The notes under the pieces: model-generated
Told to the model about the DNA's origin: nothing
The model's database searches: none
What the model saw: the letters and a program-made list of their open reading frames with translations, nothing else
Origin: a virus
Length of the DNA: 64,000 nucleotides
Virus record (IMG/VR): IMGVR_UViG_3300005582_000006
Span: 1-64,000 of that record
Strand: one strand, 5' to 3'
Part shown: piece after piece, positions 54,404 to 62,921 of the stretch
Layout of the letters: every line of letters begins with the position of its first letter
How positions within the stretch are numbered: the first letter of the stretch is position 1
Program-made: the position numbers and the translations under genes

Positions 54404-55530
54404 TAATACGAGTTCCTTTCAATCAAAGGCTTAATCATGCTGTTTATCTGCTCATTGCTAAGATCACCTGGATCTTTAATGCCATCTGGCAGAGATGGAC
54501 ATACTATTTTAAACATTCTAGAAAGAGATGAATTTAATTTATTTGAAGCATTATTACCAGCTTTATCTGAGTCAAAAAGCAATATTAATGTAGTAGCACC
54601 AGAAGATTCAAGCAAAACCTGTTGTGTGTCTGTAAGAGAAGAGCCAAAAACAGCAACAACATTATGTATTCCATTCTCAACAAATTTCCATACATCTGCT
54701 GGACCTTCAACTAATATAACTATTCCAGTTTTTTTAATTTCATCTTTAGCATTGCCAAAATTATAAAGATAGTTCTTTTTTGAAAATCCTTTATTGTGAA
54801 TCCATTTGCTAATAATATTTTGCGGGTCACAGCTTTCATTTTCATGATAATTACTGCATTTATTGCATTTATCAAGTATTGTTCTTCCAGTAAAACCTAC
54901 AATTGTTTTATTGTCTGAATCGTATACTGGAACTACTGCTCTTTTCCTAAAGAACCTATTGTCTGATTTTGATTCCCCAATGTCATACATATCTAATATA
55001 TGTGCAGAATAGCCTCTAGATACAAAATATTTTGATGGTATATCAAGTCTTTCTCTTACAACTTTTTTAGTGTATAAGAATTCTTTTCCTTTTTTAGAAG
55101 GAGTAAATAAATGTGCGTGTTTATCAAAAGCATGAGAACTAACAGTATCTTTTATGTCAGAAAGATCTAATTTTAATAATCCGCAAAGAGAAGCAACTGT
55201 ATCTGAAAAACTAACTGTTTTATCTCCAATTTTTGACCAACCATATTTTTTATTACTCATTACTCCACGAAAAAATCCTATAGATGTATTTATAAATGTG
55301 TTTTCGCAATGATGTGTATAACAAACCCAATTACCAACTCTTGTATGTCCAGACATAAAAAGATTTACTGCTGTTCTATTATCTCCACCATGAACTGGAC
55401 AAGCACAAATTATTGAATCGGAAACTGTTTTATATTGAATATTAAAATAATCCATAAGGAATTCTATTTTTTCGCATATTACAGCATTTAAATATTCATT
55501 CTTAGTTATTTCAGTTGACTTCGATTTCAT
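54403..55530 (-). CDS. DnaG-like primase
   Basis: This encodes 375 residues, starting 20 bases inside the helicase gene. An N-terminal CHC2-type zinc element is seen (CPVH at 44-47, Cys70, H74-C75). The TOPRIM domain has VILVEGPADVW (Glu275) and LLFDSDKAGNN (Asp320, Asp322). Between them an unusual second Cys group (CNKC...C, residues 222-234) follows GFTGRTI. The protein is shorter than bacterial DnaG (about 600 residues) and lacks a separate helicase-binding domain. It pairs with the adjacent DnaB-like helicase in primosome function. Confidence 0.88.
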   Translation of the reverse strand: MKSKSTEITKNEYLNAVICEKIEFLMDYFNIQYKTVSDSIICACPVHGGDNRTAVNLFMSGHTRVGNWVCYTHHCENTFINTSIGFFRGVMSNKKYGWSKIGDKTVSFSDTVASLCGLLKLDLSDIKDTVSSHAFDKHAHLFTPSKKGKEFLYTKKVVRERLDIPSKYFVSRGYSAHILDMYDIGESKSDNRFFRKRAVVPVYDSDNKTIVGFTGRTILDKCNKCSNYHENESCDPQNIISKWIHNKGFSKKNYLYNFGNAKDEIKKTGIVILVEGPADVWKFVENGIHNVVAVFGSSLTDTQQVLLESSGATTLILLFDSDKAGNNASNKLNSSLSRMFKIVCPSLPDGIKDPGDLSNEQINSMIKPLIERNSY

Positions 55531-56971
55531 CTGGTAATCCTTCCACTACAAAACCATTGTTCTGTCTTGTAGACTGAGATTTAAAAATTTGACTTCTAGT
55601 TGGACCTTCTTCTATTTTTCCAAATTCATAATTGGCAAATATATTTATATAATCGCCTTGGTCCATGCCTTTGCCGTGTCTTGCAACAACAGGAACTAAT
55701 TTCAAATTGTATCTAATCTTATCCTGAGAGAATCCTTCATCTGCCATTTCCTCTTCACTTTTCCTTTTATAGATTGAAAAGTTGGAACATAGCCAAAGTA
55801 TTCTGTCAGAACCAGATGCTACATCAGTATCTTCACGATTAATACCATCTCTGTTTAACTGAGTAAACGCTAAACATGAAGCATTATATTGAACCATAAA
55901 GTTATGCAGATTTGTCATTAAAAAGCCAAGAGCTTGATATTCTGCCATATTTTTACCAATGCCAGAATCATCCATTAGCTTTATATAGTCATATATGATT
56001 AAACATGGGTTTGCTTTTCCAGAATCATCAAGACCAACATCTTTAATTACCCATCTTCTAGCCATACTTATAACTTCATCAAAGCTTTTTCCTGCAATAG
56101 ACTTGTATTGAAATGGCATTTCTTTAATTTTTTCAATAGCCTTTTTAATACTATTTCTTTTTGAAACATCTTTTGAAAACAAACCACTTTCAATTTCTTC
56201 TATTTTAACTCCAGACATACAAGCTAATATTCTATGCCAATGATCTTTCTCTGTCATTTCTGTATCAAGCATTAAGACTGGAATCTTGTTTGATGATACG
56301 CTGATGCCAACATTGTCAGCAAAAAAGCTTTTACCAGTTTTCATTCTAGCACCGATAAGATTCACAGTTCCTGGCCTAAAACCACCGCCAATAGCCATAT
56401 CATATGCTTTGAATCCAGAGGAAATGCCCAACTGTGAAATTGGATTTGACTCTAAATACTCAACATATTCTTCTATGCCATCGCTCATTAGTTTTGGATT
56501 AGGGTCTTCAGAATTTGAAATCTTAAATGTTGCATCTAAAACGCATGATTCTGCAATAGAAATGATGTGGCTTATAGGCTCATCGCCAGTCACATTTTCA
56601 AGTGTGTTTGCACCATTGATTAGATTTAAAGACAGGTTTTTGGCAATGCTCAACTTTTTAAGCTTTGCTGCACTTTTTCTAGCATTAACTAATTCAACTG
56701 GAAAACTGGTTAGTGATCTTAAATACTTTGCCTGTTCTGATGTCTTAAAAAACTGTGATAAGTTTAAAGATTCAGCAGTAGAAATAACTGTTGGTATATC
56801 TACCCTTGAACTCTTATCAGTAATTATTTTTGAAAAACATTTGAATATAGCAGCATTGTCATCGCTAGAAAAACAGTTTTCATCAATGATATCTGCAACT
56901 TCAATAAAACAATCGTAGCCTTTCTGAAAAAGTCCAGCTAAGACCACTCTTTCTGCACCTACATCTATCAT
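55511..56971 (-). CDS. DnaB-like replicative helicase
   Basis: This encodes 486 residues from the ATG at 56971, which overlaps the previous stop as ATGA; a longer ORF start at 57004 is less likely. Residues 1-100 match the DnaB N-terminal domain (AERVVLAGLFQKGYD). Walker A is GARMKTGKS (207-215) and is followed by VLMLDTEMTEKDHW, the DnaB H1a-like segment. SCLAFTQLNRDG and the Arg-finger region SDRILWLCS follow. It would unwind DNA ahead of the PolIII-type polymerase. No intein is seen in it. Confidence 0.9.
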   Translation of the reverse strand: MIDVGAERVVLAGLFQKGYDCFIEVADIIDENCFSSDDNAAIFKCFSKIITDKSSRVDIPTVISTAESLNLSQFFKTSEQAKYLRSLTSFPVELVNARKSAAKLKKLSIAKNLSLNLINGANTLENVTGDEPISHIISIAESCVLDATFKISNSEDPNPKLMSDGIEEYVEYLESNPISQLGISSGFKAYDMAIGGGFRPGTVNLIGARMKTGKSFFADNVGISVSSNKIPVLMLDTEMTEKDHWHRILACMSGVKIEEIESGLFSKDVSKRNSIKKAIEKIKEMPFQYKSIAGKSFDEVISMARRWVIKDVGLDDSGKANPCLIIYDYIKLMDDSGIGKNMAEYQALGFLMTNLHNFMVQYNASCLAFTQLNRDGINREDTDVASGSDRILWLCSNFSIYKRKSEEEMADEGFSQDKIRYNLKLVPVVARHGKGMDQGDYINIFANYEFGKIEEGPTRSQIFKSQSTRQNNGFVVEGLPDEIEVN

Positions 56972-57432
56972 CTTCTCACCGCTTTTTTCATGCAAGGAAC
57001 GCATATAAATCCAGAAGATTCATTATCTCTAGACTTAAACGCAAATTCCTCTGAGGTTATTTCCATAGTGTTGGAACATTTTGTACATTTAACGCTTTGA
57101 AATCCAGAAGATTCATCTACTGGCCTTCTGTATTTTTTAGGTTGTAGGTCTTTAGGTTGCTCTTCAATAAAAGAACATTCTAAAGTTTGATCGTCTACAA
57201 ATTTATTTTGAAATACTGGCCTAGCAACTGATTCTTTTGCCTTAACTGCACTATTATTCGTATTTATCATGAATTTATTCAATTGAATTTCTTCATTCTT
57301 AATTGTTTCAACAACAACTTCTTCTTTTCTATTGTTAAGCACTACAACGCCAGCCAAATCTTGCAATACTTCATCTACTAATACCCAATCACTTTTTTGT
57401 ATTGCTTCTTTTAATTTAGATATTACGCTCAT
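56968..57432 (-). CDS. Small protein with C-terminal zinc ribbon
   Basis: This encodes 154 residues starting behind AAGGAAAAATA. The N-terminal 70 residues are helical and charged, the middle is probably disordered, and residues about 112-152 contain CTKCSNTMEI...CVPCMKK, a CxxC...CxxC zinc ribbon. It lies directly upstream of and is coupled to the DnaB-like helicase, which is the usual place of helicase-loader or primosome accessory genes, but no loader family is recognised. Confidence 0.65.
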   Translation of the reverse strand: MSVISKLKEAIQKSDWVLVDEVLQDLAGVVVLNNRKEEVVVETIKNEEIQLNKFMINTNNSAVKAKESVARPVFQNKFVDDQTLECSFIEEQPKDLQPKKYRRPVDESSGFQSVKCTKCSNTMEITSEEFAFKSRDNESSGFICVPCMKKAVRR

Positions 57433-57928
57433 TATTTTTCCTTTTGTTGTAAGAAAGATTAGAAAATGTATCAGAAACCTTTTCTACTCTTATAGGCAAA
57501 TATTCTGTCCTGTCTATTCTTGCTTGTATCTTTACTGCAAGCATTTTTACTTTTTGTGCATAATCATCATCTTTAACTGATAATGCCATTCTTTCATCTG
57601 GAGAGAAATATCTATAATCTGTAAGTTTAGACGAAATAGCTTTTAGTATCTTTTCATTGCACCATCTTAATTTTGCTTTTTCTCTATTGAGCATTCTAGA
57701 TAAGTGAAAAGAGAAACTATTTAATAGAACACAAGCTTCTGCACAATCTTCAGAAGACATTTTTTTTAACTCTTCTTGCGAAAGATATAGGTACTTCATA
57801 CAGGTAAATTCTAAATCTTTAGGGATTGAGGATAAACCTATTGAGTTTTCATAGCTATCTAAAAGAGAATCAAATTTTTCTTCTTCACTAACCTTCAATT
57901 CTTTTTCGCCATTGTTGTTCTGATTCAT
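57416..57928 (-). CDS. Hypothetical replication-block protein
   Basis: This encodes 170 residues and overlaps the upstream nuclease gene by 41 bases and the downstream gene by 17 bases. It is mostly helical and charged, with a Leu-rich middle (YLSQEELKKMSSEDCAEA) and a helix containing RMLNREKAKLRWCNEKI. No enzymatic motif is visible. Its position beside RecA, helicase and primase genes suggests a DNA-replication accessory role. I do not recognise the family. Confidence 0.6.
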   Translation of the reverse strand: MNQNNNGEKELKVSEEEKFDSLLDSYENSIGLSSIPKDLEFTCMKYLYLSQEELKKMSSEDCAEACVLLNSFSFHLSRMLNREKAKLRWCNEKILKAISSKLTDYRYFSPDERMALSVKDDDYAQKVKMLAVKIQARIDRTEYLPIRVEKVSDTFSNLSYNKRKNNERNI

Positions 57929-58286
57929 TGAATGGTAACTCTATAAGGTAAATGTTATTTTTTTCACACCACTCTATTTTATTCTTATCATTTTTTTTAG
58001 AATGATAAAAGTTTAACATCGTATTATGAAAAAAAGGTATGAATTTGTAGTGTTGTTCTCCATGAACTTCAACTATTGTTTTTCTCAATGGCAACCAAAA
58101 ATCTGCTGCTAAACCTCCAGAACCAGGCAAAGTTGCTTCTTCTAAGATTCTGTCCATTGGATACATTGCTTTAAGTATAGATCTAGCCAACAAATGCAAT
58201 GAAGATCTAGGTTTAGAATCATCATGATCTGGAACATTACCAGAAGTCCAAGAGTAAGTTTTACCATCAAGACCTATTACTTTCAC
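57888..58286 (-). CDS. Small PD-(D/E)XK nuclease
   Basis: This encodes 132 residues from a GTG start that overlaps the RecA-like stop by 4 bases (GTGA). The core LAADFWLPLRKTIVEVHGEQHY contains Asp62 and a Glu73-x-His motif followed by Gln78-His79, the layout of very short patch (Vsr)-type and related phage endonucleases in the PD-(D/E)XK group. It is probably a repair or resolution nuclease in the recombination unit, although a homing-type role cannot be excluded. No zinc-binding residues are evident. Confidence 0.7.
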   Translation of the reverse strand: MKVIGLDGKTYSWTSGNVPDHDDSKPRSSLHLLARSILKAMYPMDRILEEATLPGSGGLAADFWLPLRKTIVEVHGEQHYKFIPFFHNTMLNFYHSKKNDKNKIEWCEKNNIYLIELPFNESEQQWRKRIEG

Positions 58287-60304
58287 GATATAATAGCCTT
58301 AATTTCTTTTTCTAAAGCAGCAATCCACTTAGGATTTTCTAATAATAATTTATACATTTTTTCTGCACCTTGAGTTTTAACCATTTTTATAGTAGCATCA
58401 TCCCAAGCTTCAGACTTTAATAGCTTTAAATGTCTTTCCATAAAATCTAATGTCATCCAAGCTCCAGCTTTATTTATAAGACCAAGCTGACAACCTAGGT
58501 TGATTGCCTCGTATGTATTATCTATTCCAATACCATATCTTATATAGCTATCTACTTCCATTCCTGGCGATCCCAAAGAACAAGATTCAATTAGCCAATG
58601 TACTTGCTGGCCAATCTGCTTGTCTTTTCCTTCCCCGCCAACAGTCCAAGGTTTATCAGACTTTACTCTCATTTGAACATCTGCTTGATATTGCAATGTT
58701 CTAGAACCTTTTTCTGTATAACCACCATACATACCTTGAGATTGAGTTAAGTGCATAATCGCCCACACCATACAGTTTTGAACAGGTACTATATTTGCTG
58801 CTTGCCTACAAAATCCAGCAAAAAGCTTATTGCCAGCCCCTCTATTCTCATAGCCAATACCTTGATCCATTTCCTTCTCATCACATAGAGCAGAAACGCT
58901 ATCTATGATGATTAAACTGCCTGGATGAGTATTGATGGCTTTAAAAGCTAAATTTAGATAGTCTTTTGCGGTAAGAATCTTTTCTTGAGTAGATCTATAG
59001 ATTGTCATCTTATTCAAATCTAAGCCAGCTATGCCCCTTAGATTCATAGGCTTTAATCGGCCCTCAATGTTTAGATAATACACATGTCTAGAACCATTCT
59101 CTGGTTTTTGACATTGAGCAGCAAAAGATAGTGAGGTAAGCGTGTTATGAGTTACAACAAAATTGTCTGTTAAATACAAACCGCTTTTATCTCTAACTGA
59201 GATACAAACACTTTGTTCTCTTCTTGTTTTCACTACAGATATTATTTTTCTGGATAAATTATTTTTTACATCTTTCTTTTTAAACTTTTCTTTTTTAAAT
59301 TCAAACAACTTCTTTTTATTTTTAATGATAATAGAACAATAATAAATAAAGTTGTCTTCATTGTTTTGATGTCTAGATATTAAACATATTCCACCTAGAG
59401 ACTGAACTAATAGTCTAAAGTCTTCAGCGAATCGCTTTGATGAAACTGTAATAATTGGAGTTTCCGTTTTTGTTATATGTGCAAAGCTGAGTATTCCTTG
59501 CAGTAGAGACATTCTATTTTCTACTGAATTATACAAATAATTTGGTGGTATAAATTTTTGAGATGTTTTTTTACCAAGAAGACCTAGCTCTCTTAACTCA
59601 TCATGTATGTTTATTGTTAATTGATTTTCTTGTTTTGTGTAAGGTGTCTTGGCTTCATTCATTAAATCGCAAATGCGATCACGAAGCTTTTCATCTTCAA
59701 TCAATGCAGTAATTTTTTTATTAAAAAATCCAACAGTAAGCAAAGCACCAAATACAAATGGGTTTATTGGAATCTTAATCGGATTAAATTTTGCTGGTGC
59801 TGTTATTGGTATTGAATACTTAGCTTTAGTGCTTTTACCTATATATATTTTGTTCATAAAATCTTTTAACATTACAGTTTTATAAGATTTTTGTTCTCTA
59901 GTTTTTATATTCCATAGATGATTTTCGCCACACTCTGCTGTTGAACCATCTGAAAATGTTACTGTATAAACATCTTTTACCCCTTGTGGATAAATACCAC
60001 AAACCATAGATGTTGTTCCATTTGGGCAACAAACCATTTCTCCATATGTAATATCGCCAATTCTTTTTGGACCATTAGCTGTATAAACTATGGCAGAGAC
60101 AGGTTGTTCTTTCCCACTTTTTGGGTGTCCAGAGCATGTGATCCAAGAACCTTCTGGTATTCCACCATGCAAACCCAAGTTTAGTGCTGGAGATAAAGGT
60201 ATTACATGTTTTTCTTCATCTAATAAGTCATTAGCATTTATAGCAATTCCTTTGCCATATTGTTTATCTACTTCTTTTAGAATTTTTTCAAGATTGTCAC
60301 TCAT
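58283..60304 (-). CDS. recA: RecA/UvsX-family recombinase precursor interrupted by an intein
   Basis: The 673-residue precursor starts behind AAAGGAACTAG and overlaps the previous gene by 8 bases. Residues 1-65 and 388-673 join into a 351-residue RecA-like protein: Walker A is split as GHPKSGK (59-65) and TLTSLSFA (388 on), and Walker B is LIIIDSVSAL, followed by GIGYENRGAGNKLFAGFCR and MHLTQSQGMYGG in the loop region. It carries out strand exchange and homologous recombination during replication. Without splicing the ATPase site is destroyed, so activity depends on intein removal. Confidence 0.85.
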   Translation of the reverse strand: MSDNLEKILKEVDKQYGKGIAINANDLLDEEKHVIPLSPALNLGLHGGIPEGSWITCSGHPKSGKEQPVSAIVYTANGPKRIGDITYGEMVCCPNGTTSMVCGIYPQGVKDVYTVTFSDGSTAECGENHLWNIKTREQKSYKTVMLKDFMNKIYIGKSTKAKYSIPITAPAKFNPIKIPINPFVFGALLTVGFFNKKITALIEDEKLRDRICDLMNEAKTPYTKQENQLTINIHDELRELGLLGKKTSQKFIPPNYLYNSVENRMSLLQGILSFAHITKTETPIITVSSKRFAEDFRLLVQSLGGICLISRHQNNEDNFIYYCSIIIKNKKKLFEFKKEKFKKKDVKNNLSRKIISVVKTRREQSVCISVRDKSGLYLTDNFVVTHNTLTSLSFAAQCQKPENGSRHVYYLNIEGRLKPMNLRGIAGLDLNKMTIYRSTQEKILTAKDYLNLAFKAINTHPGSLIIIDSVSALCDEKEMDQGIGYENRGAGNKLFAGFCRQAANIVPVQNCMVWAIMHLTQSQGMYGGYTEKGSRTLQYQADVQMRVKSDKPWTVGGEGKDKQIGQQVHWLIESCSLGSPGMEVDSYIRYGIGIDNTYEAINLGCQLGLINKAGAWMTLDFMERHLKLLKSEAWDDATIKMVKTQGAEKMYKLLLENPKWIAALEKEIKAIIS
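59144..60109 (-). other. Class 3-like intein in the RecA Walker A motif
   Basis: Residues 66-387 (322 residues) interrupt the recombinase between the Walker A Lys and Thr. The intein begins EQPVSAIVYT, with no Cys or Ser at position 1. Block B is ENHLW (His129, Trp131), a VCISV segment follows (Cys367), and the end is VVTHN with Thr385, His386 and Asn387, followed by extein Thr388. Trp, Cys and Thr in these blocks are the WCT triad of class 3 inteins. In the endonuclease region the LAGLIDADG motifs read GALLTVGFFN and LLQGILSFAH, with no acidic residues, so endonuclease activity is probably lost. Confidence 0.85.
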
Positions 60305-60728
60305 TGTCTAGTTCCTTTATTCTTTTAATTAAAGATTTAGATTGTTGAAAGGTTTTTCTAATTGGAAGTTCTACAGCTTCTTTTGATTCAGTCAAGCTTG
60401 AAATTTCTTTAAAGCTTTTTTCTTCCAAAATAATTAACTTCTTAAGCCAAGGAGCACCTAATGAAAATATCTTTTTGCCTTCTTTAGATCTAAGTGCTTT
60501 AGATACAACTGCTGCATCATGATCTTTTAAGATTATATTAGCCAAATTCAATTGTTTAAAAAATTCCTTTTTCCATCTTGGTTTGTTCCAAAATTTAATA
60601 GGTAATTCTTCTAAATTTTCTTTGGCTGTTCTTTCACACATAACTTCAGCTAAGAATTGTGCTGGAGTAATCCAACCACCACCATGTCTGGATTCGTATT
60701 TGCTATCATCACTTCGTTGTTTTGCCAT
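60297..60728 (-). CDS. Hypothetical protein upstream of RecA-like gene
   Basis: This encodes 143 residues. It is basic and mostly helical, opening AKQRSDDSKYESRHGGGWIT with aromatic residues near WNKPRWKKEFF and a Lys-rich C-terminal helix. It ends 8 bases inside the recombinase gene, so translation is coupled. No catalytic motif is seen. The ribosome-binding site is weak. A DNA-binding recombination accessory role is possible but not shown. Confidence 0.55.
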   Translation of the reverse strand: MAKQRSDDSKYESRHGGGWITPAQFLAEVMCERTAKENLEELPIKFWNKPRWKKEFFKQLNLANIILKDHDAAVVSKALRSKEGKKIFSLGAPWLKKLIILEEKSFKEISSLTESKEAVELPIRKTFQQSKSLIKRIKELDNE

Positions 60729-60730
60729 AA

Positions 60731-61147
60731 TTAATCATTCATTATTACTGGATCTATAGAAAGATTTTCTAAGATCCTATCTTCTTCATTTATTACAATT
60801 AACTCAGGAACTTTTATACTCTTTATTCGTGCAACATTGCCAATTATTTCGCCAGAAACAAAAAGATTTATGGAATAATCAGATGATAACTGTCCAATTA
60901 CCCCATTTGAAAAATAATAACCTTGTGCGTTCTCTGGAAAAGGTTCAAAAAAATTAGACCTAAACTGAAAGTAAAGCTTTGTAATCTTTAATCCAGTAGT
61001 AGTTATGTGTTTTTTTAATCTAATCCAAGCAGAGTTTATTTCTAAATTTGGCCTATCATCATCTTGATAAACTTTTGTACCATCAGATAGTACAGCTATC
61101 CATCTAGGCTTTTCAAAAATAAAATCGTCTTCTTTAGTGCAAATCAT
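60731..61147 (-). CDS. Hypothetical protein
   Basis: This encodes 138 residues, with the start overlapping the previous stop (ATGA). It is a beta-rich sequence with a WIAVLSDGTKVYQDDDRPN opening and several aromatic positions (FQFRSNFFEPFPENAQGYYF). No known family motif is visible. It belongs to a run of small genes that probably encode accessory proteins expressed with replication. Confidence 0.55.
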   Translation of the reverse strand: MICTKEDDFIFEKPRWIAVLSDGTKVYQDDDRPNLEINSAWIRLKKHITTTGLKITKLYFQFRSNFFEPFPENAQGYYFSNGVIGQLSSDYSINLFVSGEIIGNVARIKSIKVPELIVINEEDRILENLSIDPVIMND

Positions 61148-61431
61148 ATTTTATGCCTTGTATTCTTATACCTATCTAAGAATTCATGGTTAATATTATC
61201 TTTTTTAGAATTATTGTCATCTGCAACGCCTTGTTTTTCAGTCATAGAAACTGTTCCGCTATAGATTTGAAACGCATTAGATGCTTTAGTTTTTGAAGCA
61301 TTATATAGTTCTTGAATGTCTTCAATCTTAGCACCAACTTTTTCTGCTATAGATTCAATTGTTTGTAAGTGTGAGTTTGACTTTATATAAAACTCTTTAA
61401 CTTCGTCAATAACAAACTTTTTATTTTTCAT
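61144..61431 (-). CDS. Small helical hypothetical protein, possible DNA-binding
   Basis: This encodes 95 residues coupled to the upstream gene by ATGA. Residues 10-50 form two or three predicted helices (VKEFYIKSNSHLQTIESIAEKVGAKIEDIQEL) resembling a small helix-turn-helix unit. The C-terminal half is polar and Lys/Asn-rich. No further evidence supports a function. Confidence 0.5.
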   Translation of the reverse strand: MKNKKFVIDEVKEFYIKSNSHLQTIESIAEKVGAKIEDIQELYNASKTKASNAFQIYSGTVSMTEKQGVADDNNSKKDNINHEFLDRYKNTRHKI

Positions 61432-61772
61432 GCTATAGCACTCCTATCTGCGTTTCTAATAAAAGATGTTTTTTTTGTGGTAAGATATGAGATATAATGA
61501 TTAAAACATTCTTCACTAACTTTTCTATAGTGGTATTTGTTTTTGCCAGTATAATTATCAAACCTTCTTAGTTCTTCAACAAGATCTGTTTCTGGATCAA
61601 ATAACTTGCTTGAACTAAAAGATGAAAGACACATTTTAACCCAATAAGAATAGGTGTTATTAGTTATATATAATGATTTTTTAGCCAAACAAAAAGGCTC
61701 ATTTGGATCTATATCATTTGCATCTTTGTCATATCCGTATGACTTTATTTCTGGATCGTCATAAATTTCCAT
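61428..61772 (-). CDS. Hypothetical protein
   Basis: This encodes 114 residues starting behind AGGAGAAAATA, with the start overlapping the previous stop (TAATG). The N-terminus is acidic (DDPEIKSYGYDKDANDIDPN), followed by a basic, aromatic helical region (NYTGKNKYHYRKVSEECF). No motif is recognised. Confidence 0.5.
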   Translation of the reverse strand: MEIYDDPEIKSYGYDKDANDIDPNEPFCLAKKSLYITNNTYSYWVKMCLSSFSSSKLFDPETDLVEELRRFDNYTGKNKYHYRKVSEECFNHYISYLTTKKTSFIRNADRSAIA

Positions 61773-62122
61773 TATTTTCTCCTAGATGTTTTAAATAAAA
61801 TATTATCTTCATCAATTACAATATCATCTAAATTTGTAATTTCAGTATAATGTTCTGAATTTTCTTTATCTTCAACAATGAATCCAGCAGCACGAAATAT
61901 TCCTTTTATTTCTGTAATAAAACTTTTATCGCTACAGTAACAACATTCTGCTACACACTTCCAAATAAATGGCGTTCCATCACTTTTCTTTTCGTTTGGT
62001 TTTACAATCAGAACATCTACTAATGGCTTATTGCAATTGCTGCACTTTATAATTACATGCCCACCATCTACCAAACCTTCTTTTGGTTTTTCTTTTTCAT
62101 CTTCTTGTTTTAACTTGCTCAT
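61772..62122 (-). CDS. Small Cys-rich (zinc-ribbon-like) protein
   Basis: This encodes 116 residues starting behind AAAGGAG. CSNCNK near residue 33 and CVAECCYC near residue 64 provide Cys pairs for a probable zinc ribbon, and the C-terminal part has acidic beta segments (DIVIDEDNILFK). It is coupled to neighbours on both sides. The function is unknown. Confidence 0.55.
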   Translation of the reverse strand: MSKLKQEDEKEKPKEGLVDGGHVIIKCSNCNKPLVDVLIVKPNEKKSDGTPFIWKCVAECCYCSDKSFITEIKGIFRAAGFIVEDKENSEHYTEITNLDDIVIDEDNILFKTSRRK

Positions 62123-62484
62123 TTTTTTTCTCCTTTGTCTATATATTTCCTAATGTTCTTAATCTTATCAACATTTAATATTTTGTCTTGTTTTTCAAGA
62201 CCTTTTACTTTTCCAGACCTCCACCAAGGAAGCTTATTATCTGCTTCTTCTTTTTCTTTTGCAATCTTTTCTTTTATTTTTCCACCTTCTCTTTTAAAAT
62301 TTTGTTCGCTTATCTGGCCTAGTGTTTCTCCACCCTTAACATAACTAATTATGCCACCAGAAAACACTTGAACCAATTTATTTTTTTTACAACTAGGACA
62401 TTTTTCCAAATGACCTTCTGCAAAGGTACGAAATTGTTCTGTTGAAGCGTTGCAATTTTCACATGTGTATTCATAGGTTGGCAT
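62119..62484 (-). CDS. FmdB-like zinc-ribbon protein
   Basis: This encodes 121 residues from the ATG at 62484 (MPTYEYTCENC), directly after the previous stop; the longer ORF start inside the upstream gene is not supported. The opening MPTYEY with CENC and CPSCKK matches FmdB/CxxC_CxxC_SSSS family zinc ribbons, which are small putative regulatory proteins. The C-terminal half is Lys/Glu-rich and helical. It may modulate transcription; the role in the phage is unknown. Confidence 0.75.
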   Translation of the reverse strand: MPTYEYTCENCNASTEQFRTFAEGHLEKCPSCKKNKLVQVFSGGIISYVKGGETLGQISEQNFKREGGKIKEKIAKEKEEADNKLPWWRSGKVKGLEKQDKILNVDKIKNIRKYIDKGEKK

Positions 62485-62485
62485 A

Positions 62486-62728
62486 TTAAAATCCATTCTC
62501 TTCTTCTTCATCTTCGTCATCATGTAAATCAACACAATATTTCATTTTCCAAGAATCATGAGTAAACTCAAGTGCTTCTGGTGGAAAGCCATCACGCATA
62601 ACATTGGCATCTAAATCAAAATAAGCAACTAAAATTTCATTAGTCTCTTTATTTGTGTTAACAACAGTCATTGGCATACTTCCAGATTTTAAACAAACAA
62701 CATCACCATTTTGAAATGACTCATTCAT
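62486..62728 (-). CDS. YodC-like (DUF2158) small protein
   Basis: This encodes 80 residues from the ATG at 62728, supported by AGAGGTAATT; the upstream in-frame ATG lacks a site. The sequence NGDVVCLKSGSMPMTVVN matches the GDxVxLKSGGPxMTV signature of YodC/DUF2158 proteins, followed by LVAYFD and FPPEALEF, which complete the short beta fold. The C-terminus is acidic (DDEDEEEENGF). The function of the family is not known. Confidence 0.75.
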   Translation of the reverse strand: MNESFQNGDVVCLKSGSMPMTVVNTNKETNEILVAYFDLDANVMRDGFPPEALEFTHDSWKMKYCVDLHDDEDEEEENGF

Positions 62729-62780
62729 AATTACCTCTATATATATTAGTGGATTGTTAATATAGGTAGTCATAAAACAT

Positions 62781-62809
62781 ATTATACAATTCTTCGTTTA
62801 AAGTACCAA
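62781..62809 (-). promoter_or_regulatory. Candidate sigma70-like promoter
   Basis: Reading the minus strand, TTGGTA (62804-62809) and TATAAT (62781-62786) are separated by exactly 17 bases. The -10 box is perfect and the -35 box matches TTGACA at 4 of 6 positions. The predicted start lies near 62774, about 45 bases before the first gene at 62728, so it could drive the leftward small-gene and replication block. Confidence 0.6.
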
Positions 62810-62921
62810 TATTAAACCCGCATACTTTAAAGGTTTCTCTTTTTAGCACTTTTTATTTTTTTCTTTTTAAGTTTTTTAATCCTACAAGAACATCTTTTTG
62901 ATCTTTTCAAGCTGGTTCTTA

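Noticed and set aside
56286-56918. A 210-residue plus-strand ORF opposite the DnaB-like helicase
   Set aside because: It is antisense to a well-supported helicase gene and its protein has no recognisable motif; the open frame is explained by codon composition.
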